Below, piece after piece: positions 46,540 through 60,214 of a DNA stretch of 64,000 bases. Where the stretch lies: contig CM035407.1 of assembly GCA_020310875.1 (NCBI GenBank), forward strand, positions 218,177,145-218,241,144, read 5' to 3'. Numbering within the stretch: the stretch's first letter is position 1; each line of letters starts with the position of its first letter. The DNA comes from Ceratopteris richardii. Lineage: Eukaryota > Streptophyta > Polypodiopsida > Polypodiales > Pteridaceae. The position numbers were made by a program, and so were the translations under genes. A model generated the notes under the pieces. The model did not search any database, was not told where the DNA came from, and saw only the letters and a program-made list of their open reading frames with translations.

Positions 46540-46745
46540 TCTTGTATCTTCGGATACAATCATTCAACCAATCTCCCTTCTTAACATTCCTCATGAACCA
46601 GAAAGAATACTACACACTCAAGATAAAAAAACAAGAAGTCATCTATATAAAGAGTGCCTAGTTAAATGGAGGGATGGAACTGAAGAAAGTGCTACTTGGG
46701 AACGAGTAAGTTCCATAAACAAAAGATTTCCCTCTTTTTCAACTC
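46540..46745 (+). pseudogene. Chromodomain tail of the split chromovirus
   Basis: The frame reads QPISLLNIPHEPERIL, then a chromodomain core YKECLVKWRDGTEESATWE and RVSSINKRFPSFSTLG. This is what should follow the integrase that stops at 28650, on the same strand, so the two are read as one element separated by about 17.8 kb of later insertions. Confidence 0.75.
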
Positions 46746-46884
46746 TTGGTTAGAAATGAGGAAACATATCTTTTGAGAGTGAGTCCATGATCAACAAAGT
46801 GAATCATGGTTCATGGGGGAATACTCCACATAATATACCAAAGCACATTTTGGAGGAAGAAAATGTTAAAGGGGGAAAGAATGT

Positions 46885-46885
<1 letters not shown>
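46746..46885 (+). other. 3' end of the split chromovirus with a purine tract
   Basis: Includes gttaaagggggaaagaatg at 46864-46882, a good plus-strand primer tract. An LTR should start next, but the sequence passes straight into a (TA)n array. Confidence 0.5.
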
Positions 46886-47252
<367 letters not shown>

Positions 47253-47253
<1 letters not shown>

Positions 47254-47624
47254 GTGCCCCTTTTGTTGTGCTTTATGTTGATAAGAGAGATAGGAGAGTT
47301 CTCAACAAAGGAGGGATCGCAATTATGGTGCAGATAGAGTGCAAGAGAGAGTGCACATTGCTTCTTTTACATCTTTAAGACTAATTCCCATTAATTGCAT
47401 AGTGTCAGACATTGTATTTATGGTTTGCATTAAAATTAGAACAATTTCAATTTTTTTTTGTATAGATTCATTTTCTCTAGTCTATATTTCTTTCTTTCAA
47501 CCGCTCTTCACACCTTCTAAATTTTTCTTCAATTATTTTGTTCACATATGATTCATTAACTTGTGTGTAAATGAAATCATTTTGACTATGGTCCTTGGAT
47601 GCATTACTTAGCATTCGCTGGCTA
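47253..47624. other. Spacer
   Basis: No gene or clear repeat recognised. Confidence 0.5.
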
Positions 47625-48825
47625 TGCGTTCATGTGCATCTTCCATTTTTTCTAATTTTTGAGTTTGATTTTCCTTCTTAATTTGAAAACTTGATGTTCT
47701 TTTATTTATTTCTAATATTTTTAGGGTTCTTATGCCTTTTTTGTTTTTATCTAATAAAATCAATCTTTCTCTTTATGTGAATGAAGCAATGCACATATTG
47801 AAAAAACTTAAAAGAAAATACTTGGAAATCTGATATGAAACCGAGGTTTCTTTCTCTCTTTTGGTGGCATGGGTGGCGAGTCGAGGATCTCCATGTGGGA
47901 TGAAACGAGTGGTTAAGGGCTTGGATCACGCCCTCGGGTGTGCATGTGTCGCATCTCTCCTATCCAACAAGAAGCTTTCACATGGTGGGTGCCTCTTCAT
48001 TGAGAAGGGTAAGACAAGGGGCTCATCACATGTCGAAGAGAGAAATACTGATGTTTTGGGAGCATTGTGATGTTTTGGGAGGGCCATTTTCATGGTATCC
48101 CCCCTCGAAAACTTATGTCATAGAAGATGATTTGCTTGGCATGTTTCATGCTGGAGATGATGACATGTAAACTACTTGGATTCACTTAGACGTCTCATAC
48201 AAAAAGCTGATGAAGATTATAGAAGTCTGTGGTCCATGTTCCATGTGGTGGATCTAATAGTACATTGGAGATGGACATGCCGAACCACACCATGATTATA
48301 AGAGATTCCATGGATCTAGCAAGCGAAGAAGGCACTTTGAATAGCGATGCTCAACATTCATCAAAAGATAGAGTCCTGAGGGAGGAAAGTGATGCCCAAG
48401 CAGAAGGGAATAGGGTAATGCCATCTCTACAATATCTGAGTCTTACAGAAATGATGTGTTCATATGGGCTACCTCCATTGTAATCAATAGAGAGGTGCAA
48501 GGCTAGGGGCATAGCACATGCATTTAAGCCTTCCATATAGAGACCTAGTAAATGTAGGGCCAAAAATCAACAAGATCAAGAGGAGATGCTTGGTTGCTTT
48601 GTTCCTTGTCTACATGTCACAAAGAAGGTGAAGTTCTTGGTTAATCTAGTGAATCTATCCAAGATCATGAGATGTCTTATATCTAGGAGAAAATCTAGAA
48701 AGTGGAGACATCACCTCATTTGAGTTGCTAGATTTTGAACTAGACATTGCAAGGATGGTAATGTCTAAGATCACACTCACCGTGAATGTGAAGAATGTGA
48801 GGACGTGAATAGTTTAACTTGCATG
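47625..48825. repeat. Unidentified 1.2-kb unit, copy 1
   Basis: Colinear with 55660-57019 in the same orientation. Shared blocks include atatgaa.ccgaggtttctt, tcgaagagagaaa, tgatgttttgggagggccat, ggttccatgt-type sequence, attataagagatt, gaaagtgatgcccaag and atgcttgg.tgctttgtt. Plus-strand frames (for example 48229-48483, MVHVPCGGSNSTLEMDMPN) occur at equivalent places in both copies but differ at many residues, and no domain is known. Not identified as an LTR: no primer site or purine tract was found at its edges. Confidence 0.75.
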
Positions 48826-48974
48826 CAATTCCATAGCTTGTGTGTTCCATGTTTCTTCAACCCCAACAATTGATGCATACATTATCTTGCATTGTATATC
48901 ATACTTAATTACTGATTGTATATCATACTTAATTACTGATGAGTACGAGCATTGCCGCATAGTAGAGTTGTTAT

Positions 48975-50674
<1,700 letters not shown>

Positions 50675-50894
50675 GAGGAAACACTACAATTTCATTCATT
50701 AAAACTTGAAGATATATTAAGAAGTTACTTGTGAACAAATCATTTGTATAGTATTTAACTTATCGTATTAGATTCATATCAGTTGAGGAAACACTAAAAT
50801 TTCATTCATTAAAACTTGAAGATATTTTGAAAAATTACTTGTAAACATATCATTTGTATAGTATTTTACTTACCGTACTAGATTCATATCAGTT
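50675..50894. repeat. 110-bp tandem duplication
   Basis: Units 50675-50784 and 50785-50894 both run gaggaaacacta.aatttcat to agattcatatcagtt, with about ten differences. Confidence 0.93.
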
Positions 50895-51902
50895 GTTTAT
50901 TCATGGATGCAAACTCTTCAACTAAAAAAAATGCATCTTCCAAAACCGTTTCAAATCAAACATGGAATATTGTTGTAGATTAGAGTACCATTACTTTTTT
51001 ATACCGACATATTTATTTCCTAGTGGAAAAAAATACGCATCACAACCATAACATTCTAGTAGACAAAGAAATGAACGACTGCCTTATTTCTTAATATTTG
51101 CATGTTTCTAGTAGGTCATTAGAATATATGCAGACACTTCAATCCATTTTGAAATCACGTATCACACCTTTAAGCAATACACAAGCACCCTACATATAGC
51201 CATCTAGAGAGACCTATAGTAAACCCAAACCTGATCCACCTGATGGTTGCAATTTGCACCCCTTGACATTTGGTGAAATCAACCTGAAACATGGCATTTT
51301 TGTGCTTAGGACTTTTAAGATATTATTCATTGCTGATTGAATTTTAATATTTGTGTTTTTCATTTGCAGTTGTGTGGAAAAAGGAGGCCGGTCAAGAGGT
51401 TCCTAAAGTTTCCATTGCTAATCCCTTTCCCTTGCTGTTGAGGGTTGTTATCTAAAGAATTGAGTGCCTCCATGAGAAAAGGAGCATTTAGGAGAAGCCT
51501 CGACTCTCCTTTTTCCCCCTATATCAACAAAAAAACAAAGATATCACTTGTAGAATCACTTCTAGTTTATGTATCTAGGATCTGATTATAAAAAATTGTA
51601 ATATATATTTTCACATTGCACATTTTAGCCTTTACATCAACAAAGGCAAGGTAAATTTTTTTTTAGGTTCTATCAAATTATTGCACGCACACATAAAAAG
51701 AAGGGTTTGAAGTTTGCATGTGCCACTATTTCACCAACATTAAAAAATTGATTTATTATGTGCACGTTCAGCTATAGTTTCTCAATTTGTTTTTCTTGTT
51801 GCTACTTGATTTTTATCATTGCTATCTGAATCATTAAGAAATTTGGAGAAACCATCAAATGAGTAAACAAAATAAGAAAAGTAAATACAAAAAACAAAAG
51901 TA
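50895..51902. other. Spacer with a weak gene-like trace
   Basis: A start at about 50904 reads MDANSSTKKNASSKTVSNQT before a stop. A polypyrimidine-AG acceptor-like site (catttgcag) near 51370 is followed by a short frame, VWKKEAGQEVPKVSIANP. Too little for a gene call. Confidence 0.3.
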
Positions 51903-52975
51903 TCACTCTCTCTCTCTCTCTCTCTTTGCGCCTCCCTTTCTCCCCTCTCTCTCTCGCCTTTGTTCATTCAACTCCAACATATGGGAGTTGCTACCATCAC
52001 ATGCATACTTAATACTTTTTGTTATCTTTGATTCGCCTAAAGGCATACGTTTGGGATGAGGATTAGTTCTCATATTAATTGATGTGTTTGAAGTAGAAAG
52101 ATCCTTCATGAATGGAGAGCACTAGAAGCTCTTTTGTTGCTTCGTGCATTTATCCCTAGTCTTTACATCTAGAGGTTCTACCTTTCTTTCCTTTCCTGCA
52201 TAGTTTGCCTCTTTGCTTCTATCTATAGACCTCTCACACTTGAAGATCCTTGCCTCGCTTCTATTTTTTGGCTCCATTATCTATCTATAGTAATAATCAA
52301 CAACCATGTCTATGAGGGGTTCAGCAAAGAAAATAGGAGTGGATCTCTGTCTCTCTTCCTCTCACTCTCTCAAATAGTAGCATGTCCAACTCATCATATG
52401 CTCCTTCTTTGTGATCCAATTTCCCTTTTTTCTACAAAACAAAGAGACCTACCTATCCTCTCTCTCTCTCTCTCTCCATCTCTCATTCTCTCTACATGCA
52501 TTGTCTCTGCTTGATCTGCCCCATTTCTATCTTGTGTTCTGATGAATCAGAGTCGAAGCTCTTTTATTCTAGTATATATAGGCATAGCAATTCAAATAGA
52601 AATGGATGAGATCATAGCTGCAAAGCGTAAAATTACATTAGAGATGTAATCTATAAAGATCAAAAGGAGGTGCATCATTGATCAACAAAACTAGTTTTAT
52701 CACATGCCACCAACTGTCTATCTTACTTATCTCTCCTCATAATAGTATAACAACAACAAAATCATGAAAAAAAATTCTATCTATCCCTCTCTTTCTTTGC
52801 CCAATTGTCTATTTTCATCTTCCTCTCTGCTTCTCTCTCTATACAACACTCTGAGCATGGAATAACAAAAATCAAAACAAACAATTTTCATGGTAGAGCA
52901 TGAGAGAGGAGATTAGAGACATGGTGGACTCTCTTTCTCTCCGTCTTTTTGTCTCTCTCTCTCTCTCTGTCTCCT
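51903..52975. repeat. Interrupted (CT)n-rich region
   Basis: CT runs at about 51905-51926, 51940-51955, 52458-52480 and 52950-52970 within unique sequence. No coding content. Resembles the 36160-36785 region in layout. Confidence 0.8.
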
Positions 52976-53814
52976 CTATTGGCATGATAGCCAGAATTGG
53001 AGAATTTGAGAGGTGCTTATCATAGAGAGAAAATAAAATACTTATAAATCATGAAAAAGGAGATGCAAGAAGGAAAGTACTTGAAAACAAACGAGAGGGA
53101 AAAACTTATGAGGATAAGGCATGTATATATAGCTTTTCCTAGGGTTCTTTTTCTAGAACTTTAGATGCGTCTAACCTTTTCCTTTCTATTCCAAGAAAAT
53201 CTTCTCTTTGATCCTTTCTATTTTCAAAAATCTTCTTTTTGTTCTTTTCTAAATTTGGAAAATCGAATCTTTCTTTTCTATTTTTTATTTTTCTTCTTCT
53301 CTTTTGTTTTTTATTTTTATTTTTTCTTTTTATTTTTCTATTTTTTTAATTTTTTTTATTTCTTTCTCTTTTGCTTTTTACCTTTGATTAAGGTTTTAAT
53401 CCTTTTCAGATCTATGTACAAAGAGGTTTTCTTAACAAGGCTTTAGGGGTCCGAATCAAGGCATTTTAGACAACATTTTTAGGGTTTTCATATGGAAATA
53501 GTTGCTAATGCATAAAAAAGGGTCAAATATATACATTCATGGTCAAATCCCTGGGTTTCTAAAGGTTAAAATGAAGTTTCCAAGGGTAAAAAATTAGCTT
53601 TTCTAGGGTTAACAACTAATTTTCAATGGTTAGTTTGAATATTTTCTAGGGGTTTAAAGGATTAATGAAATTTATACAAGTGCATCTACAAGTCTAATGT
53701 ATAGATAAAATATTTTCATCACTCAATCAATCAAATCATTCAAACATTTAAACAATTTATGAATCTTTTCATCTTTTTGCAATATGAATTCTCTATTAGA
53801 AAAGTAAAGAAATA
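52976..53814. other. Pyrimidine-rich then agggttt-rich spacer
   Basis: A TATA-like tgtatatatag near 53122, then a T-rich tract at 53160-53400 and agggttt-type words to about 53660. No gene. The phenylalanine-rich frame at 53165-53446 is a product of the T tract. Confidence 0.5.
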
Positions 53815-54640
53815 ATTTTGAGGAAAATTCTTCACACATAATCCCTGTGGGATTTCATCTTGACATCTGCTCCCACTAAACGTGCACATTGTCTTGATGG
53901 GATAATCTAAAAAATACAACAGAAGCGTATCAAGATTCTTTTCAAAATCTTCTTAGTTTTTATGTTTTTTTTCAAATAATGAAACATGATTTCTTTTCAT
54001 GCATATGAAGGTCCCAAGTAAAATAAAGATGATTTTAAAGTGCATAAGTCATGATCGAAAAACCTATTCAGTCAGCATACTACCTTTGAAAACAAATCAA
54101 ACTATGCTTATAGTTATTACTTAGAGGTTCTATTAAAAGTCTTTCCTATCAACTCGTTTCGATGTCAATCATCATTTTATATAAATGTTCTCATGTTTGG
54201 TTCCTATACACCTATCACGAAATAGAACTAGCACCACTATTGCATAGGTTTGCCTCGTATAGCCCACATATAAATATCAAGAGTGGTTTTGAGACCACAT
54301 CTGAGTCATAAAAATTGTTTTCATCCTTTTTTTATTTTTATTTTTCTTTTTCTTTTTCTCATTCTTTTACTTTTTCTTTTTCTACACCAACCACTAATGT
54401 ATTGCTTTTTCACTTATTTCTTTTTCTTCATCAGTTCTTTGTCAAAGAGGAAAGGTGTAACCCCTAATCAGAGTTGCACATCTCGAGACATGCACTAGAA
54501 GGAGTTAGGATTTCACTTCCTAAGTGTGTTCAGAACTTCACAAAGCCTACTCATATAAAATAAGTCCATCTTTCTACTAAGAGCTTCAAGTGGAAGTGTC
54601 TTATCTAGGTTCTCATAATGGTTGTAGGGTATGTGATCCT
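53815..54640. repeat. Dispersed repeat P, copy 2
   Basis: Matches 28645-29495 in the same orientation over about 820 bp. See that entry for shared blocks. Confidence 0.8.
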
Positions 54641-54819
54641 ACTCTCTCAAGTGTATATATCCTTACTAGCATCTTTGAACACTTCTTATCGTAGTTTAAT
54701 ACCTTTCTCTATTTGCTTAGGACATCATGAAATGCAAGCATGATATGCATGAAAATAAATATATAGAATATAACTGAAAATGGACAAAGTACATTCACCT
54801 CATTTGACGTTCTTCATTA

Positions 54820-55125
54820 GCATGAGCATTAGCATCATCAACATCTTCATCATTATTATCACCATCATCATCATCAATCATCATCATCATCTTCATCATC
54901 AATCATCATCAACATCATGTTCATCATCAACCAATCATCCACATCATCATCATCATAAATCATCATCAATCATGATCACCATCATCATCATCAAACATCA
55001 TCATCAACATCATGTTCATCATCAATCATCATCAATCTTCATCATCATCTTCATCATCAAGATCATGTTCATAGTCAATCATCAATCATCATCATCATCA
55101 TTATTAATCATCATCATCTTCTAGT
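54820..55125. repeat. Imperfect (ATC)n / CATCAT microsatellite
   Basis: About 300 bp of catcat, tcatcaatcatc and atcttcatcatc words. The His/Ser/Ile-rich frame at 54780-55124 is repeat translation. Confidence 0.93.
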
Positions 55126-55659
55126 AACTCTTTATCAATATCATACTTTTGCATTGTGATTCTTCCTCAATCATACTATCGTCCTTCGACATTTGCTAAT
55201 ATGTCTTGAAAAGATAGACTTTTACTTCTCTTACTTGATTTGAAAGTTTTAGAAGGTTTTGATTGCATTTTCATATTTCCCTCGAGTTGGTTGATAATAT
55301 CGTCAAACAACTGTTTCTCTATTTTGTTTACTTGTTTTTCATGAATTCCATGTTTTTTTCTTCTCTTATTCAGTTTGGTAATTTTCTTGTTTGTTTTTAT
55401 CAATTTTCAATTTAGAAACTTTCTGGTGATCAAATATTTTTTCATTACCTAGAAACTTTGGATCAAATGAAACATAGAAATCTTCATGTTCCTTTGATCT
55501 TACTTGAATTTCTTTATGACATTCTATTTTATAAATTTCCATTTGTTATTTAAATATTTGTTCAATAGTTTGTTTTTCAACCTTTATTTGTCTAGATTTT
55601 TTTTCGTCAATAGGTTTATCTTGATGTTGAATGGGTAGCATAGTCATTTTTTTTCTCTC
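55126..55659. other. Spacer with a minus-strand frame
   Basis: A minus-strand frame at 55176-55403 (MIKTNKKITKLNKRRKKHG...) is lysine-rich and has no recognised domain. No other gene seen. Confidence 0.4.
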
Positions 55660-57019
55660 ACTATGCTTTCAAGCGCATCTTCAGTTTTCTCTAGTTTTTG
55701 AGTTTGATTTTTCTTCTTAATTTCAAAACTTGATGTGCTTTTATTTCTTTTTAATATTTTTAGGGTTATTATGCCTTTTTTCTCTTTATCTAAACTATGA
55801 AAATAGCAATTCTTAATTTAAGTAACAATAGACAAGTACACAAGTGTATGATCTAAACTAGTGCAAGATGTGAATGATCAGACTCAAGTACATAAATCAG
55901 AATTTCTCTTTATGTGTGTGAAGTAATGCAAATATTGAAAGAACTTAAAAGAAAACACTTGGGAATCTAATATGAAGCCGAGGTTTCTTTCTCTATTTTT
56001 AAGGTGTGCATGGTAAGTTGAGGATCTCCAATCTCCAGGGAAACAACCTTGCTTCACTTTGAATTCACTATGTCGATGGGATATTGGTCATGGTGGGGCA
56101 GAACGAGTGGCTAAGGGGTTGGATGAGGCACTCGATTGTGCATGCATCACATCCCTCCTATGCGATGGGCAAGTTTCACATGCTAGGTGCCTCTTCCTCG
56201 AGAAGGGTAAGATGGGGGTCTCATCATGGGTCGAAGAGAGAAACATTGATGTTCTGAGAGCACAGTGATGTTTTGGGAGGGCCATTTTGATGATATGTCC
56301 CCTCAAAAACTTATGTGAGAGAAGATGATTTGTGCCACATGTTTCATGCTAGAGATGATGACATGTAGGCTACTTGGATTCACTTGGACATCTGATACAT
56401 AAAGCTGATGAAGATTACAGAACTCTGTGGTCCATGTTCCATGTAGGGGATTTGATACTATGTTGGAGATGGACATCCCAAAGCTTTCCATGATTATAAG
56501 AGATTTGACGAATCCAGCAAGCGAAGGTGGCACTTTGAATGGCAATGCTAGACATTCCTTGAAGGATAAGGTCCTGAGGGATGAAAGTGATGCCCAAGGA
56601 GACAGAGATAGGGTAGTGCCGTCTCTAAAATATTCGAGTCGTACAGACACCACATGTTGGTATGGTCTACCTCCATTGCAATCAATAGAGTGGTGCAAGG
56701 CTAGGGACATAGCGCATGTGTTTATGACTTCCATAGAGAGACCTAGTAAATGTAGGGCTATAGCTCAACAAGATCGAGCGGAGATGCTTGGCTGCTTTGT
56801 TTCTTGTGTACTTATCATGAAGAAGGTGAAATTCTTGGTAAATGTAGAGAATCTATCAAAGATCACCAAGATGTCTTATATTTGTGAGAAAAGCTAGAAA
56901 GACAAGAGAGCACCTCATTTGAGTTGCTGAATTTTGAATTGGACATCACGAGGATGGTAACATCGAGGATCATACTCAGGCTGACTGTGAAGAATGCGAT
57001 GACGTGAATAGTTTCACTT
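55660..57019. repeat. Unidentified 1.35-kb unit, copy 2
   Basis: Partner of 47625-48825. The plus-strand frame 56427-56897 (156 residues, from MVHVPCRGFDTMLEMD) is longer than in copy 1, and a minus-strand frame (56303-56734) overlaps it. Neither shows a known domain. The unit ends exactly where the family-B Copia begins. Confidence 0.75.
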
Positions 57020-57055
57020 GCAAGTTTTTGCATCAAGGTATTTTAGTCATCGGCC

Positions 57056-57720
57056 ATGGCTAAAAGCAGTGATGTCCCCGTATGTTTGCTATTGAGGATA
57101 AGTTTGATGGTAACAACTACCCATTATGGGCTTATATGATGCGACATGTATTGGTTGCAAAAGGACTGTGGAACATTGTGAAGGGTGTTGAAAAATGTCT
57201 TATCACACCCGCGACTGTTACAACTGCAGGTACTGAAGCTGATGCAGAAGGTGTCAAAGATGACGATATTCTGCATATTCCTATTCATGCTACGGTTTTT
57301 GCTAGACCTACTACAGAGCAAATTTGTTGGGAAGGGAGAGATGCCTAGGCACATGCATTGATAGATTTGTCTGTCAAACATGCCATTATTCCTCACATAC
57401 GCTCTCATAGAACAACTAAGGATGCTTGGGATACACTTACCACATTGTACCAAAGTAGGAATGAGGCTCATGTTGTTTACCTCCGAAAACAGTTGGAGAG
57501 TGAGCACATGAATGAACATGATCCTATGGACAATTTTCTAACAAAGATCAAAGACTTGAAGGAGCAGTTTATTTGTGCTAATGGGGTTACACCAGATAGC
57601 TCACTTGTGCAAACCGTTCTGAATGGTCTTCTTGATTCATATCAGAGTTTTGCTTCTACTCTTCGGTCGATGATGAAAGGCAATCCAAATACCTTGTAAT
57701 TTGAGGAGTTAGTCTTTGTT
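57056..57720 (+). pseudogene. Family-B Copia gag, better-preserved copy
   Basis: MFAIEDKFDGNNYPLWAYMM and GLWNIVKGVEKC are followed by AIIPHIRSHRTTKDAWDTLT, FLTKIKDLKEQFICANG and LVQTVLNGLLDSYQSFAST, the plant UBN2 gag pattern. Fossil. Confidence 0.87.
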
Positions 57721-58220
57721 CTGTTGCAAGAAGATGAGTCCAGGTAGAACAGGTCCATTATGCGTGTTGCAGATTAGGCTTTCCTAGCAAGTTAGAAGGG
57801 CCAAGGAAAATGGAGCTCTTCAACTATTAAGCAGAAATCTGCTAATTCGGCACAATCGAAGAGGGAAGATAAAGATGAAAAGAAATTAGAAAAGTGAATT
57901 TTTTTTTTAAAGAACTATAAAGGAAACAATCATATCATAAACAACTATCCAAAACTGGCTGCTAAAGAGGCAAAGAAGAAAGAGGATAGAATGGTTGTTG
58001 TAGAGGCCTGTACACCAAAAACTGAGTCTGCTAATCTTGTGCAGGAAGAAGGATGGACATTTACTATTGTTTGCAGTTTTGACCCATCTTCTCATGAGTA
58101 GTGCATGTCTGCAGTAGGCTCATATGTTTAGTACTTTGAGAGTGCAGCAACCAAACATATTACCTTGCAGTGTAGTTTCTTTTCTTCACTCGAGCCTCCC
58201 CCTACAGGGAATACTGTTAC

Positions 58221-58880
58221 ATGCGCCAACAACTCCTCTATCCTATTATGAGAGTTGGTAAGATCATTTTGACTACTGCTGATGGTAGTTATTTCGCTTT
58301 GTTAGATGCTTTGTTTGTGCCAGGGATCAAGAAAAATCTGTTATCAGTTTCTGCATTAGCCATGATTATCTTGGTTGTGAAATTTATTGATGATAGATGT
58401 ACAGTTCATGATCTGTCAAACGGCGACATAATTATTACTTCTGGAATTTTATGTCATGTGTTGTATAAGCTCATAGGCTATGGAATATTTGTAAATGATT
58501 CAGCATGTGTAGTACATGATTCTCAGGCTATGTCAGATGCAAAGCTTTGGCATGCACACTTTGGTCATCTGAATTTTGCTAGTTTGCTACACTTGCAAAA
58601 ATATGAAATGGTGTCCTCTTTGCACAAACTTGAGGCACCTAAAAAACATGTTTATGAAGGCTGTATTTTGGGCAAAATGCAGCATTCCTCATTTCCAAAA
58701 GATGGTTCAGTTCGGGCTAGGTGCATTATCATTATGTCAAGGAGAGGTTCTTTGCTGGGGAGATCAACTTGGAATATGTGCCCACGTAGGAGAACATTGC
58801 AGACCTTTTCATGAAGGATCTGCCTAGGGAGAAGTTTGAAGCTTTCTACAAAGCTTTGGGCTTACTTCCTTTGGTGGAGT
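58221..58880 (+). pseudogene. Family-B Copia pre-integrase part and RNase H tail
   Basis: FVPGIKKNLLSVSALAM and KLWHAHFGHLNFASLLHLQK (pre-integrase finger) come first. The end of pol follows, with VHYHYVKE-, EINLEYVPT- and KFEAFYKALGLLPLVE-type segments. Fossil. Confidence 0.8.
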
Positions 58881-58950
58881 AATTTCCACATTGCTTGGCA
58901 CTTCCTTAAGTGCCAGCTCCTTATTCACCACATCACTCCTAGGGGGGATT

Positions 58951-59161
58951 TGTTGATATATTTAGGTAGTGATGTGTGTGAACACAGTAGGACCACTAGG
59001 GCACTTTTTTCCCTCTTTAGGAGGTTTTTTCCTCTGGCTTGTATATACGCCTATTGCCCTAATGGGCTACTTATCTTTGTACATTCTCTAGTCATACATT
59101 CAGTATTGTGTGTTGTTTTCCAAGCTTCTTCTTCCTTGTGTTGTTCAGATGTCTAACTCCA
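58951..59161 (+). repeat. 3' LTR of the family-B Copia fragment
   Basis: 211 bp, TGTTGATATATTTAGG to TAACTCCA, directly after the purine tract aggggggatt. Matches 31846-32073. Confidence 0.88.
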
Positions 59162-60200
59162 ATAGTTTCTATCTTTAATTTTATTTTTGATGGCATGCTT
59201 ATTTCAAAATATTATTGAAATATCTGTAAGGTTTTTAAGATTCATCAATGATTGAGATAGATTGAATGAAGAGTTGTTATGCAAGTGCTCTAGATGTGCA
59301 CATAAATCACATATTAGAATGGGGGTAACACTAAAGGGTGGAATTATCAATCATAATAGATGTCCAATACATGTCCAAATACCTTGCTTGAACCAACCCA
59401 TAGCTTTTCTATTTAGGTGATGGCACTGTTTGATATTCTTTCACTGCAAGAGTGTGCCCAATCTACTTGTGTGGTGATGTAAAGACATAGCTACCTATAG
59501 ATGGTCTAGATGATCAAGGATTGTTTACCTTGTAACTTTAGTGATTTGCATGAGAATTGGACAATATCACCTTCCTATCCTTTGTTGCTTGAGAGCGAAT
59601 ACTTATGGTTGTTGGCTTCTCCAAATTGGTGGGAAATGTTTGTAGTCAAAATTGTATCATGTGGGTTGAGTCTCATGATGCTGTGGTGGAAGATGTGCAA
59701 TCGAGTGGCGATAGTATCCCTTTTAACAGATATACCTATGGCATTAAGGTGGATAATTGAGATAGGATGCCCCGATTTGTATTGGGATACCTAATTGATA
59801 TTTTATATGCATGTGGGTTAAGGGAAGCTTGTTGGTAGTCAAAATGAGTGAAGCTCAAAAAACCGCGATCTTCTAAATAGGTTCTGGCTTCGAAGGGGAA
59901 ATTGCATTTTGTAGTGTGCAAGTGTATGGAAGATAGTTAACCATGATTCATTTTAATTTTTCTCACTAATCTAGCCATTGCACAAAAACAAAAAGATAGG
60001 GAAGGGGAAGATGGGAGCATATATAGAGTTAGCCATGTAAAACATAAGATTTAAAAATTAAAGGTACATACCAAAGTATTTATGGAAAAGGGAGAGAACA
60101 ATCATAAATACTGATAGTTAGGGTATGCAGGTAAAGGTGGCAACATAGTACATGTCAAGAAAATGATGATGTGATCAATGATATGGGTGAAGCTTTGATC
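59162..60200. other. Spacer without recognised genes
   Basis: A 94-residue frame at 59510-59794 has no known domain. Nothing else was seen. Confidence 0.5.
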
Positions 60201-60214
60201 TATTTATTGAGGCT

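Larger units (their letters stand above)
57020..59161 (+). mobile_element. Ty1/copia element, fragment with 3' LTR (family B)
   Basis: Gag, zinc knuckle, protease-like and pre-integrase parts, the RNase H tail and a 3' LTR are present. Most of integrase and RT is not represented, and there is no 5' LTR. Same family as 31846-34553. Broken, roughly five or more breaks. Confidence 0.87.

Noticed and set aside
50904-51440. Possible two-exon gene (short start frame plus acceptor-like site)
   Set aside because: The first frame stops after about 26 codons and no donor fits; evidence is too thin for a gene call.
53165-53446. Phenylalanine-rich frame resembling a membrane protein
   Set aside because: It results from a T-rich tract; no signal peptide, conserved motif or codon bias apart from the tract.
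54780-55124. His/Ser/Ile-rich frame that might look like a metal-binding protein
   Set aside because: It is a translated imperfect ATC microsatellite.
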